Shown in pieces: positions 1-5,849 of a stretch of DNA of 6,600 bases; within the stretch, counting starts at the first letter, position 1, and every line of letters begins with the position of its first letter. The translations under genes were made by a program, and so were the position numbers. The notes below the pieces were generated by a model that saw only the letters and a list, made by a program, of their open reading frames with translations, was not told where the DNA came from and made no database searches. The DNA comes from Lachnospiraceae bacterium. Lineage in GTDB: Bacteria; Bacillota; Clostridia; Lachnospirales; Lachnospiraceae. The DNA is taken from assembly GCA_003446735.1 (NCBI GenBank), contig DMCJ01000051.1, positions 1 through 6,600 of the forward strand. Reading direction: 5' to 3'.

Positions 1-378
1 AAGGAAATGCGATTTGACAGGCTCGGAGCATTTAAGTTTTCTCCCGAAGAAGGAACGAAAGCCTTTGATATGAAAGACCAGATCAAAGAGTCGGTTAAAG
101 ACGAGCGCTTTGATCAGATAATGCTCTTACAGCAGGATATCACACTGAATATAAACAAAGAGCTTGAAGGCATAACGGCAGATGTCATGGTCGAGGGATA
201 TATCCCCGATGATGAAGTCTATGTCGGAAGGACATACAGGGATGCCCCCGATGTGGACGGACTTATATTCTTTAAATACCCGGGAGAGCTTTTGAGCGGA
301 GATTTTGTTAAAGTTAAAGTCACCAGATGTTTAGACTACGATCTTTACGGAGAGATCATAAATGAACCTTCCGAATAA
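1..378 (+). CDS. rimO: Ribosomal protein S12 methylthiotransferase RimO, C-terminal part (5' end outside window)
   Basis: The reading frame is open from the first base, so this is the last ~125 codons of a gene that starts upstream; the ATG at 7 is internal. RimO is a radical-SAM iron-sulfur enzyme that adds a methylthio group to an aspartate of ribosomal protein S12 in the cytoplasm. The visible part starts in the end of the radical-SAM domain, with the family-typical MRFDRLGAFKFSPEEGT and a following MLLQQDITLNIN helix. It ends with a TRAM domain over roughly the last 65 residues (VEGYIPDDEVYVGRTYRDAP, then DGLIFF and GDFVKVKVT, ending YDLYGEI). The RFDR.GAF.FS.EEGT segment and the YVGR.Y.DAP.VDG pattern favour RimO over the related tRNA enzyme MiaB. 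The catalytic cysteines (UPF0004 and CxxxCxxC) lie outside the window. The TAA stop overlaps the start of the next gene by 17 nt, so the two are probably translationally coupled. Confidence 0.93.
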   Translation, partial: KEMRFDRLGAFKFSPEEGTKAFDMKDQIKESVKDERFDQIMLLQQDITLNINKELEGITADVMVEGYIPDDEVYVGRTYRDAPDVDGLIFFKYPGELLSGDFVKVKVTRCLDYDLYGEIINEPSE

Positions 379-964
379 ACTTACATTAAGCAGAGTCATA
401 ATGGTACCCTTTTTCGTGGCGGCGATACTGCTTTGTCCATATGAGCCGATACTTAAATGGGTAGCTGTCATCATTTTTATCACAGCAAGCATAACCGATC
501 TTTTTGACGGAAAGATCGCAAGGAAATATAATCTTGTCACAAATTTCGGTAAATTTGCCGATCCTCTGGCGGACAAGCTTTTGGTATGTTCCGCTCTTAT
601 CTGCATGACTTCTTTGGGCGGAGCAGTTCCGGCCGTTATCACGATAATCATAATCGCAAGAGAATTCATAATAAGCGGATTCAGGCTCATAGCCGCCGAA
701 AAGGGAACGGTCATCGCTGCCAGCATGTGGGGTAAGTTCAAGACTACTTTCCAGATGATCATGGTAATAGGAAAGATGCTCGTTCTTGATGCATATATAA
801 GGCCGGAGACGAGAGCGGATCACTCATATCTGCCTTTTTCTCATGGATTTAATGCGGTTTTGTTTTATATAACGGAAACGGCCATGTATATAGCCTTGAT
901 CCTGACCGTTATCTCGTTATGCGATTACCTGTTTAAGAATAAAGATGTATTAAAGGATGTGTAG
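362..964 (+). CDS. pgsA: CDP-diacylglycerol--glycerol-3-phosphate 3-phosphatidyltransferase
   Basis: This enzyme makes phosphatidylglycerophosphate from CDP-diacylglycerol and glycerol-3-phosphate, the committed step to phosphatidylglycerol and cardiolipin, in the cytoplasmic membrane. The 200-residue length is normal for PgsA. The CDP-alcohol phosphatidyltransferase signature D-x2-DG-x2-AR-x8-G-x3-D-x3-D is complete: D46, D49, G50, A53, R54, G63, D67 and D71. Hydrophobic stretches suggest several membrane helices (about residues 10-25, 30-45, 75-97, 128-143 and 165-190). The N-terminal NLPNKLTLSR is the typical PgsA opening and supports the ATG at 362, which has GGAGAG at 349-354, 7 nt upstream. 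The gene overlaps rimO by 17 nt and ends 2 nt before cinA, so it sits inside an operon. Other members of the superfamily (phosphatidylserine or cardiolipin synthases) are possible from the motif alone, but the N-terminus and context favour pgsA. Confidence 0.94.
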   Translation: MNLPNKLTLSRVIMVPFFVAAILLCPYEPILKWVAVIIFITASITDLFDGKIARKYNLVTNFGKFADPLADKLLVCSALICMTSLGGAVPAVITIIIIAREFIISGFRLIAAEKGTVIAASMWGKFKTTFQMIMVIGKMLVLDAYIRPETRADHSYLPFSHGFNAVLFYITETAMYIALILTVISLCDYLFKNKDVLKDV

Positions 965-966
965 CC

Positions 967-2229
967 ATGGTTGTTGAGATCGTTAGCGTAGGGACCGAGA
1001 TCCTTCTCGGAAATACCGTAAACACAAATGCGGCATATCTTGCGGAAAGGTGTGCAAAGCTCGGGCTTTCCTGTTATTACCAGACGGTTGTCGGTGATAA
1101 TGAAGAAAGGCTTTTAGAGACGATAAAGACTGCAAGAAGCAGGGCTGATATCATCATCTTTACGGGCGGACTCGGACCGACTCAGGATGATCTTACAAAG
1201 GAGACCGTTGCGAAGGCATTTAACAAGCTTCTTATCATGGATGAGGAGTCCAGAAAGAGGCTCAGGGATTATTTCGAAAAGAGAAATAAAAAGATATCCG
1301 ACAATAACTGGAAGCAGGCTATGGTCCCGGAGGGAAGTTTCGTATTATATAATGACAACGGAACGGCACCCGGCCTGATCATGGAAGTTGATAATAAAAG
1401 ACTCATCCTTTTGCCCGGACCTCCCAATGAGCTTATTCCTTTATTTGAGCAGAAGGTTGAACCGTATCTTTCAAAGGTAACAAACTCCGTTATCGTATCA
1501 AAGGTCGTAAAGATCTGCGGCATAGGCGAGAGCATGGTAGAGACCATGATCGAAGATATGATAAACGCGCAGGATAATCCCACCATAGCCACATATGCCA
1601 AGACGGGAGAGGTCCATATAAGAGTAACGGCTGCGGCGGATAACGAAAAGCAGGCCGGCAAACTCTTAAAGCCCGTTGTAACCGAGCTTAAGAACCGTTT
1701 CCAGGAAGCTGTATATACCACAAAAGAAAATGTGAGCCTGGAAGAGTCGATAGTTGAGCTCCTTGTTGCAAATTCACTTACGATATCCACAATAGAATCC
1801 TGCACGGGAGGAATGGTAGCCGCCAGACTTATAAATGTACCCGGTGTATCCGAGGTGTTTAAGGCCGGATATGTTACATATTCAAACAAGGCAAAGAGAA
1901 AGGTCCTCGGAGTAAAGTCATCCACTCTGAAAAAATATACTGCAGTCAGTGAGCAGGTCGCAAAGGAGATGGCAAGAGGTGTTTCCCTTGTAACAAAGGC
2001 CGATGTCACCGTATCCGTTACGGGCATCGCAGGCCCTGATGGCGGAACCAGCGAAAAACCTGTCGGACTTGTATATATAGGATGCAATGTCAAAGGAACG
2101 ATAGTCACGGAAGAATACAATTTCACCGGAAACCGCAGCAGGATAAGGGAAAATGCTACAGTAGCGGCGCTTACCCTTTTGAGAAAATGCGTTCTCAAAT
2201 ATTACAGTGAAGTAACGTTCAAAGGATGA
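967..2229 (+). CDS. cinA: CinA: molybdopterin-binding-like domain fused to nicotinamide-nucleotide amidohydrolase
   Basis: This is a full-length two-domain CinA of 420 residues. Residues ~3-170 form the MoaB/MoCF-like (COG1058) domain, with VGTEILLGNTVNTNA near the N-terminus, GGLGPTQDD at 67-75 and LPGPPNEL at 149-156. In characterised relatives this part carries ADP-ribose pyrophosphatase activity. After a linker domain, residues ~258-415 form the PncC-type domain, which deamidates nicotinamide mononucleotide to nicotinate mononucleotide in pyridine nucleotide recycling. It shows ESCTGG at 277-282 (S278 is the expected nucleophile), GYVTYSNKAK at 301-310, TAVSE at 325-329 and TGIAGPDGG at 352-360 followed by KPVGLVY. 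No key motif is missing. The ATG has AAAGGA at 952-957 with 9 nt spacing and follows pgsA by 2 nt. The name reflects competence- and damage-inducible co-expression with recA in streptococci. Here a further gene, a terminator and a separate recA promoter intervene, so co-induction with recA should not be assumed. Confidence 0.95.
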   Translation: MVVEIVSVGTEILLGNTVNTNAAYLAERCAKLGLSCYYQTVVGDNEERLLETIKTARSRADIIIFTGGLGPTQDDLTKETVAKAFNKLLIMDEESRKRLRDYFEKRNKKISDNNWKQAMVPEGSFVLYNDNGTAPGLIMEVDNKRLILLPGPPNELIPLFEQKVEPYLSKVTNSVIVSKVVKICGIGESMVETMIEDMINAQDNPTIATYAKTGEVHIRVTAAADNEKQAGKLLKPVVTELKNRFQEAVYTTKENVSLEESIVELLVANSLTISTIESCTGGMVAARLINVPGVSEVFKAGYVTYSNKAKRKVLGVKSSTLKKYTAVSEQVAKEMARGVSLVTKADVTVSVTGIAGPDGGTSEKPVGLVYIGCNVKGTIVTEEYNFTGNRSRIRENATVAALTLLRKCVLKYYSEVTFKG

Positions 2230-2233
2230 ATAA

Positions 2234-3811
2234 ATGAGTGATATGAATTTAAGCTGCCCCAGATGCGGCGGCGAGATGAAAAACGGCATGTGCGTAAGCT
2301 GCGGATATATTATGCAGAATAACAGCGAAGTCTTTACTACGCCCGACATCCCGACTTATGAGCCCGCGGATCTTACGCCTGAAGTAAGTGATATATACGA
2401 TCCCGGAACAGATAATATCCTTGATCTTAATGTTGATCCGCTCGAAACGGATATCACTGCAGGGGATATGACATCTGATGCGGATGTCCTTTATACGGAT
2501 GTTTCGGATCAGCCGGCTGTAAATACGGAGCCTGCAGAAAGCGGATCTTTTTCGCAGGATGCAAATGCACCTTATGGAAGTGCGCCCTTGCCCGGTGCGA
2601 ACGCTCCCTACGGAAGTGCGCCCATGCCCGGTGCGAACGCTCCCTACGGAAGTGCGCCCATGCCCGGCGCGAACGCTCCTTACGGAAGTGCGCCCATGCC
2701 CGGCGCCAATGCACCTTATGGGAATGCAAATGCTCCTTACGGGAATCCGTATGTAGGGCCTGACGGAAGATTTGATCCCAATCTCTTACCCGGATATACG
2801 CAGACTACAAAGAATAGATCAACGGGTATCATCATCGCTTTTGTCGTCATCGTTCTTTTTGTCTTGATCGCAGGTGTGGTCGGACTTAGCATTTCGCTTA
2901 AGAGATATATCAAAGAGGCAGAAGATTATCGTAATGATGAATGGGAATTTGATGATGACGATTCTCTGTTTAATTATGACGACGGGGAAGACGAACCGGA
3001 TTTCGATTACGATACCGACGATGACTACGATGACTACGATGACTACGACTACGGTTACGGCGGAAATACCGATTTTGTTGATGATATCGACTGGAACGAT
3101 AAATCATGGAAAAAGGAAAACAGGATAAGGACAAAAGATGAGATCATAAAGATGGGAGAGTATCCCGAGCTTATGAACTGTATCGACAAAAACGTTTCCT
3201 ACGATCTTTTATTTAACAACGAAGAATATAAAGATAAGAATAACAATGTATGCATAAGGATACAGTATTATCAGGTTTCCGGTACCGGACATGATGAGGA
3301 GATAAACGAAGCCCTTAAAGATGAGGCTTTCTATTATCTTTATGATTATGAGGATTATAAAGATGAATATATGGATATGTTCGATGAATACGGAGCCGGA
3401 TTATCCCGTAACGTTCTTGCATATGTTACCTATAACGATGATGATACACTTAGCGTTGTTTATGATCACAGGTTCAGGACTGCGGTAGAGGGAGTGATGG
3501 AACTGACCTGTGTCAATTTCGATCTTACGACCGGAAGAAGGCTGGATAATACCGAGATACTTGATTATAATGATGATTTTGCAAAATTCTTAAGACAGAG
3601 GATGCTCGATCAGATGGGAAATGATTGCAGTGCATCGCAGTTCTCCGATGAATATCTTCTGGAAAGTTTAAGCGATGAGTACGGCCTTATATTCTGCTAT
3701 ACGCCGTTAGGCGCCGAATGCGGCATCAATTACCAGCTGCCCGGGCAGTACGGATGGATAACAGCGACGTTAAGCGAAAAGGAGATCGATAAATATTCCT
3801 TAAAGCTGTGA
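2234..3811 (+). CDS. Zinc-ribbon, single-pass membrane protein with repeat linker and DUF4163/DUF3298-like C-terminal domain; function unknown
   Basis: I do not recognise a named gene. The 525-residue product has five visible parts. (1) Residues 8-24 form a zinc ribbon with C8-x2-C11 and C20-x2-C23. (2) Residues ~30-190 are a low-complexity, probably disordered linker with four 12-residue NAPYGSAPMPGA-type repeats at 111-158 and two shorter copies. (3) One membrane helix lies at ~198-221. (4) A very acidic Asp/Tyr-rich tract covers ~230-290. (5) A folded C-terminal domain (~305-525) contains IRIQYYQVSGTG, VNFDLTTGRRLD and EYGLIFCYTPLGAECG. The order of these elements resembles DUF4163/DUF3298, the extracytoplasmic part of RsiV-type proteins. 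By analogy the ribbon would be inside and the C-terminus outside; lysines and arginines flank both sides of the helix, so the sequence does not settle topology. The start is supported by AAAGGA at 2221-2226 (7 nt spacing) inside the last cinA codons. It is the last gene before the terminator. The frame is intact. Confidence 0.82.
   Translation: MSDMNLSCPRCGGEMKNGMCVSCGYIMQNNSEVFTTPDIPTYEPADLTPEVSDIYDPGTDNILDLNVDPLETDITAGDMTSDADVLYTDVSDQPAVNTEPAESGSFSQDANAPYGSAPLPGANAPYGSAPMPGANAPYGSAPMPGANAPYGSAPMPGANAPYGNANAPYGNPYVGPDGRFDPNLLPGYTQTTKNRSTGIIIAFVVIVLFVLIAGVVGLSISLKRYIKEAEDYRNDEWEFDDDDSLFNYDDGEDEPDFDYDTDDDYDDYDDYDYGYGGNTDFVDDIDWNDKSWKKENRIRTKDEIIKMGEYPELMNCIDKNVSYDLLFNNEEYKDKNNNVCIRIQYYQVSGTGHDEEINEALKDEAFYYLYDYEDYKDEYMDMFDEYGAGLSRNVLAYVTYNDDDTLSVVYDHRFRTAVEGVMELTCVNFDLTTGRRLDNTEILDYNDDFAKFLRQRMLDQMGNDCSASQFSDEYLLESLSDEYGLIFCYTPLGAECGINYQLPGQYGWITATLSEKEIDKYSLKL
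2564..2746 (+). repeat. In-frame tandem repeat, 36-bp units, coding for NAPYG-type linker
   Basis: Four complete 36-bp units lie at 2564-2599, 2600-2635, 2636-2671 and 2672-2707. A 21-bp unit (2708-2728) and an 18-bp unit (2729-2746) follow, keeping only the NAPYG-N part. Each full unit encodes a 12-residue NAPYGSAPMPGA-type block (the first has L for M). Units 2 and 3 differ at one base and units 3 and 4 at two, all synonymous. Unit 1 differs from unit 2 at five positions, four synonymous. This points to recent duplication of the central units. Pro, Ala, Gly and Asn dominate, so the encoded segment is expected to be a flexible linker. It is more GC-rich than its surroundings. Confidence 0.95.
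3020..3058 (+). repeat. Short 9-bp tandem repeat (GATGACTAC) encoding Asp-Asp-Tyr
   Basis: Three identical in-frame copies of GATGACTAC lie at 3020-3028, 3029-3037 and 3038-3046. Degenerate GACTAC and GGTTAC units follow up to 3058. They encode the core of the acidic Asp/Tyr tract that lies just after the membrane helix of the zinc-ribbon protein. A perfect short repeat like this can change copy number by slippage without breaking the frame. Confidence 0.85.
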
Positions 3812-3816
3812 CGGAC

Positions 3817-3862
3817 AGGATCCCGAAAATGTCATTTATGATATTGACGGGATCTTATTTTT
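3817..3862 (+). terminator. Rho-independent terminator of the rimO-pgsA-cinA-membrane protein operon
   Basis: An inverted repeat AGGATCCCG (3817-3825) and CGGGATCTT (3848-3856) forms a 9-bp stem with one G-T wobble. It begins 5 nt after the stop codon of the upstream gene. The loop is long (22 nt) and may contain a small inner helix. The T-rich tract TTATTTTT runs through 3862. The long loop makes it less typical than a compact hairpin, but its position at the end of the operon and the following promoter support it. Confidence 0.8.
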
Positions 3863-4006
3863 GTGATAATGTTTCATTACACGCTTATATATCTATGCGG
3901 CATTTCGTCGTATTTTTCATTTTTGAAGTTATTTTATGATAAGATCCAAAGCTAAGAGAGTTTTATCGTACTGTAATATCATTATATTATTTATGTAAAT
4001 TAATTG
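3863..4006. other. AT-rich non-coding spacer upstream of recA
   Basis: No open frame with a ribosome binding site, no RNA gene and no strong second promoter were seen. The only structure noted is an imperfect inverted repeat, TATGATAAGA (3935-3944) with TTTTATCGTA (3961-3970). It could form a 10-bp stem with two wobble pairs around a 16-nt loop. In such AT-rich DNA this may be chance. Confidence 0.5.
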
Positions 4007-4035
4007 TTGACAAATTCGAACATTTGTTTTATTCT
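4007..4035 (+). promoter_or_regulatory. Sigma-A-type promoter of recA
   Basis: TTGACA at 4007-4012 is a perfect -35 hexamer. It is followed by exactly 17 nt and TATTCT at 4030-4035 as the -10 (4 of 6 consensus bases). The predicted transcription start is near 4041-4043, which gives a leader of about 40 nt before the recA ATG. The overlap with two LexA-like boxes supports this being the SOS-regulated recA promoter. Confidence 0.85.
4017..4030. promoter_or_regulatory. LexA box, upstream copy (imperfect), between -35 and -10 of recA
   Basis: CGAACATTTGTTTT matches the Firmicute LexA consensus CGAACRNRYGTTYC at 12 of 14 positions, with deviations at position 8 and the last base. It lies almost entirely within the promoter spacer, so LexA bound here would block RNA polymerase. 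It is weaker than the downstream copy, and some of its T-run could be due to AT-rich promoter DNA. Confidence 0.65.
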
Positions 4036-4045
4036 GTATATGGAG

Positions 4046-4059
4046 CGAACAGATGTTCC
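4046..4059. promoter_or_regulatory. LexA box, downstream copy (consensus), just after predicted recA transcription start
   Basis: CGAACAGATGTTCC fits CGAACRNRYGTTYC at every position. It lies a few bases after the predicted start of transcription and upstream of the recA ribosome binding site. Its centre is 29 bp from the centre of the upstream box. LexA represses SOS genes through such sites until activated RecA triggers LexA self-cleavage, so recA would be under negative feedback. lexA itself is not in the window. Confidence 0.88.
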
Positions 4060-4081
4060 GATAAAAGGAGAGGAATCTACA

Positions 4082-5119
4082 ATGGAAAGAGAAGAAAAAT
4101 TAAAAGCATTGGACGCAGCGGTTTCACAGATTGAAAAGGCTTACGGCAAGGGATCCATAATGAAGCTCGGAGACCCCGCCCGCCAGATGAATATCGAGAC
4201 GATACCTACCGGTTCTTTAAGTCTTGATATAGCTCTCGGACTCGGAGGTATCCCCAAGGGAAGGATAATCGAGATCTACGGTCCCGAGTCAAGCGGTAAG
4301 ACCACTGTTACATTACATATGATATCAGAAGTTCAGAAGAGAGGCGGTATCGCAGGTTTCATCGATGCAGAGCATGCTTTAGACCCCGTCTATGCAAAGA
4401 ATATAGGCGTTGATATCGATAATCTTTATATATCACAGCCCGATTGCGGAGAGCAGGCTTTAGAGATAGCCGAGACGATGGTAAGATCCGGCGCGATAGA
4501 TATCGTAGTCGTGGATTCGGTTGCCGCTCTTGTTCCCAAAGCGGAGATCGACGGAGATATGGGAGATGCGCATGTAGGACTTCAGGCGCGCCTTATGTCG
4601 CAGGCTTTAAGAAAGCTTACCGCAGTCATAAGCAAGTCAAACTGTACCGTGATCTTTATCAATCAGCTTCGTGAAAAGGTCGGTATCATGTTCGGTAATC
4701 CCGAGACGACTACAGGTGGTAATGCCCTTAAATTCTATTCATCGGTTCGTCTTGATGTACGTCGTAAAGAGCAGATATTATCCAATGGCTCCGTTATAGG
4801 TAACCGCACAAAGGTAAAAGTAGTCAAGAATAAGATAGCTCCTCCCTTTAAGGTAGCCGAGTTTGATATCATGTTCGGAAAAGGCATATCTACCGTAGGC
4901 GATATCTTAGATCTTGCAGCCGAATGCAATATTGTAAATAAATCCGGCGCATGGTATGCGTATGAAGGCGAGAAATTAGGCCAGGGCCGCGAGAATTCAA
5001 AGCTTTATTTAGAGGAGCATGAGGATATCCTTAAGGAGATCGAGGGAAAAGTAAGGAAATATTACGAGCTCGACAAGGATTCTAAGGAAAATGATGCTTC
5101 CAAGGAAAGCGAAGAGTAG
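4082..5119 (+). CDS. recA: Recombinase RecA
   Basis: RecA forms ATP-dependent filaments on single-stranded DNA, catalyses strand exchange in recombinational repair and acts as co-protease for LexA cleavage. The 345-residue length is typical. The Walker A motif GPESSGKT is at 67-74, FIDAEHALD with the catalytic Glu97 at 93-101, and the Walker B strand IVVVDS at 141-146. The DNA-binding loops L1 (around MGDAHVGLQARLMSQ, 160-174) and L2 (around REKVGIMFGNPETTTGGN, 197-214) are intact, and the C-terminal tail is acidic as usual. The ATG at 4082 is chosen because MEREEKLKALDAAVSQIEKAYGKGSIM is the standard N-terminus and AAAGGAGAGGA (4064-4074) precedes it. A longer in-frame start at 4004 would lie upstream of the -35 box. 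recX follows after 17 nt with no terminator between. Confidence 0.98.
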   Translation: MEREEKLKALDAAVSQIEKAYGKGSIMKLGDPARQMNIETIPTGSLSLDIALGLGGIPKGRIIEIYGPESSGKTTVTLHMISEVQKRGGIAGFIDAEHALDPVYAKNIGVDIDNLYISQPDCGEQALEIAETMVRSGAIDIVVVDSVAALVPKAEIDGDMGDAHVGLQARLMSQALRKLTAVISKSNCTVIFINQLREKVGIMFGNPETTTGGNALKFYSSVRLDVRRKEQILSNGSVIGNRTKVKVVKNKIAPPFKVAEFDIMFGKGISTVGDILDLAAECNIVNKSGAWYAYEGEKLGQGRENSKLYLEEHEDILKEIEGKVRKYYELDKDSKENDASKESEE

Positions 5120-5136
5120 TCTGCGGGAGGTTCTAC

Positions 5137-5754
5137 GTGACAGTTTCGGACATCGTGCGTGCGCATGAAAAGGCAAAGCAGAGCAGGGTCTTTATCGACG
5201 GAGAATACGCATTTACCTTATATAACAGCGAGATCCGCCGCTTAGGTCTTAAAAAGGACAAAGAAATAAGTAAAAACGAATATGACACGATAATGAACTC
5301 CGTGCTCATAAAGCGTGCAAGGCTTCGCGCACTCTATCTTTTGCAGAAGCAGGATTATACGGAATATAAGCTTAAAAGGAAGCTTTATAATTCCGGGTAT
5401 CCCGAAAGCGTTATCGAGGATGCTTTAAAATATGTCAGGGAATACGGCTATGTGGATGATGAGAAATATGCCCGTTCCTTTGTCAATGCCCATGCGGAGA
5501 CTCTTAATAAAACAAAGCTGATCCTTAAGATGAAAAGCAGGGGTATATCCGATGAAATTATAAGCAATGTATACGAGGAGTACTGTGAGAATTACGGTGT
5601 TCCCGGAGAGAGGGAGATGATCTTAAGCTTCCTTGATAAAAAGCATTTTGATATCACCTCCTGCGACAGGAAAGAAAAGGATAAGATGATAAAAAGCCTG
5701 CTGTACAGGGGCTTTAAGATGAATGACATTATTGCCTGTTTTAACTTGACATAA
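5137..5754 (+). CDS. recX: Regulatory protein RecX
   Basis: RecX binds RecA filaments and modulates, usually inhibits, recombinase activity; it is commonly encoded next to recA. The 205-residue product has the tandem three-helix layout of the family. The clearest stretch is RALYLLQKQDYTEYKLKRKL, then a GYPESVIEDALKYVREYGYVDDEKYARSFV segment (about residues 88-117), followed by KLILKMKSRGISDEII. The start is a GTG at 5137 with GGGAGG at 5125-5130 spaced 6 nt; the N-terminal TVSDIV and FIDGEYAFTLY strands fit the family. The gene is 17 nt behind recA and is probably co-transcribed from the SOS-controlled promoter. No convincing terminator follows it; the rny promoter overlaps its last codons, so some readthrough into rny is possible. 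Confidence 0.94.
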   Translation: MTVSDIVRAHEKAKQSRVFIDGEYAFTLYNSEIRRLGLKKDKEISKNEYDTIMNSVLIKRARLRALYLLQKQDYTEYKLKRKLYNSGYPESVIEDALKYVREYGYVDDEKYARSFVNAHAETLNKTKLILKMKSRGISDEIISNVYEEYCENYGVPGEREMILSFLDKKHFDITSCDRKEKDKMIKSLLYRGFKMNDIIACFNLT

Positions 5755-5774
5755 CATTTATTTCGGTCTAAAAT
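5746..5774 (+). promoter_or_regulatory. Sigma-A-type promoter of rny
   Basis: TTGACA at 5746-5751, a 17-nt spacer and TAAAAT at 5769-5774 (5 of 6 consensus bases) form a near-consensus promoter. The -35 lies in the last recX codon and touches its TAA stop. The predicted start near 5781 gives a leader of about 70 nt before rny. No LexA box is visible here, so rny should be expressed independently of SOS. Confidence 0.85.
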
Positions 5775-5783
5775 AGAACTGTT

Positions 5784-5815
5784 GTTGTATAAATGCAACC
5801 CTATTGCTATTTGCA
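5784..5815 (+). other. Two mutually exclusive small hairpins in the rny leader
   Basis: GTTGTA (5784-5789) can pair with TGCAAC (5794-5799) around a TAAA loop (6 bp with one wobble). TGCAA (5794-5798) can instead pair with TTGCA (5811-5815). The middle segment is shared, so only one hairpin can form at a time. The stems are short and the functional meaning is unknown; no known riboswitch class was recognised. Confidence 0.4.
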
Positions 5816-5831
5816 CAATGAAAATTAAATA

Positions 5832-5844
5832 AGGAGGTGCTCCT
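5832..5844 (+). promoter_or_regulatory. rny ribosome binding site inside a perfect inverted repeat
   Basis: AAGGAGGT at 5831-5838 is a near-ideal Shine-Dalgarno sequence, 11 nt before the rny ATG. It overlaps AGGAG (5832-5836) - GTG - CTCCT (5840-5844), a perfect 5-bp stem with a 3-nt loop. If formed, this would hide the ribosome binding site, suggesting possible translational control. The stem is short, so it may be only marginally stable. Confidence 0.6.
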
Positions 5845-5849
5845 GTACA

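Noticed and set aside
1269..2198. Long minus-strand open frame opposite cinA
   Set aside because: It is antisense to a clear cinA gene, shows no recognisable motif and has no plausible start context; it is a shadow of coding sequence.
2564..2746. CRISPR-like array of 36-bp repeats
   Set aside because: The units are directly adjacent with no spacers, stay in frame within a coding sequence, and no cas gene is present.
2454..2756. Other-frame open frames across the tandem repeat (His/Arg-rich or Met/Pro-rich products)
   Set aside because: Their repeat composition is a by-product of the 36-bp units read in other frames; no ribosome binding sites support them.
2234..3811. Calling the zinc-ribbon protein an RsiV anti-sigma factor
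   Set aside because: Only the C-terminal part resembles the RsiV outer domain. The N-terminus is a zinc ribbon and not a recognised anti-sigma domain, and no sigma factor gene is adjacent.
4004..4081. In-frame N-terminal extension of recA starting at 4004
   Set aside because: It would begin upstream of the -35 hexamer, span both LexA boxes and lacks a ribosome binding site. The ATG at 4082 has a good site and the standard RecA N-terminus.
5818..5832. Tiny open frame (ATG, three codons, stop) ending at the rny ribosome binding site
   Set aside because: It has no Shine-Dalgarno sequence of its own, and a 4-codon frame is expected by chance in this AT-rich leader.
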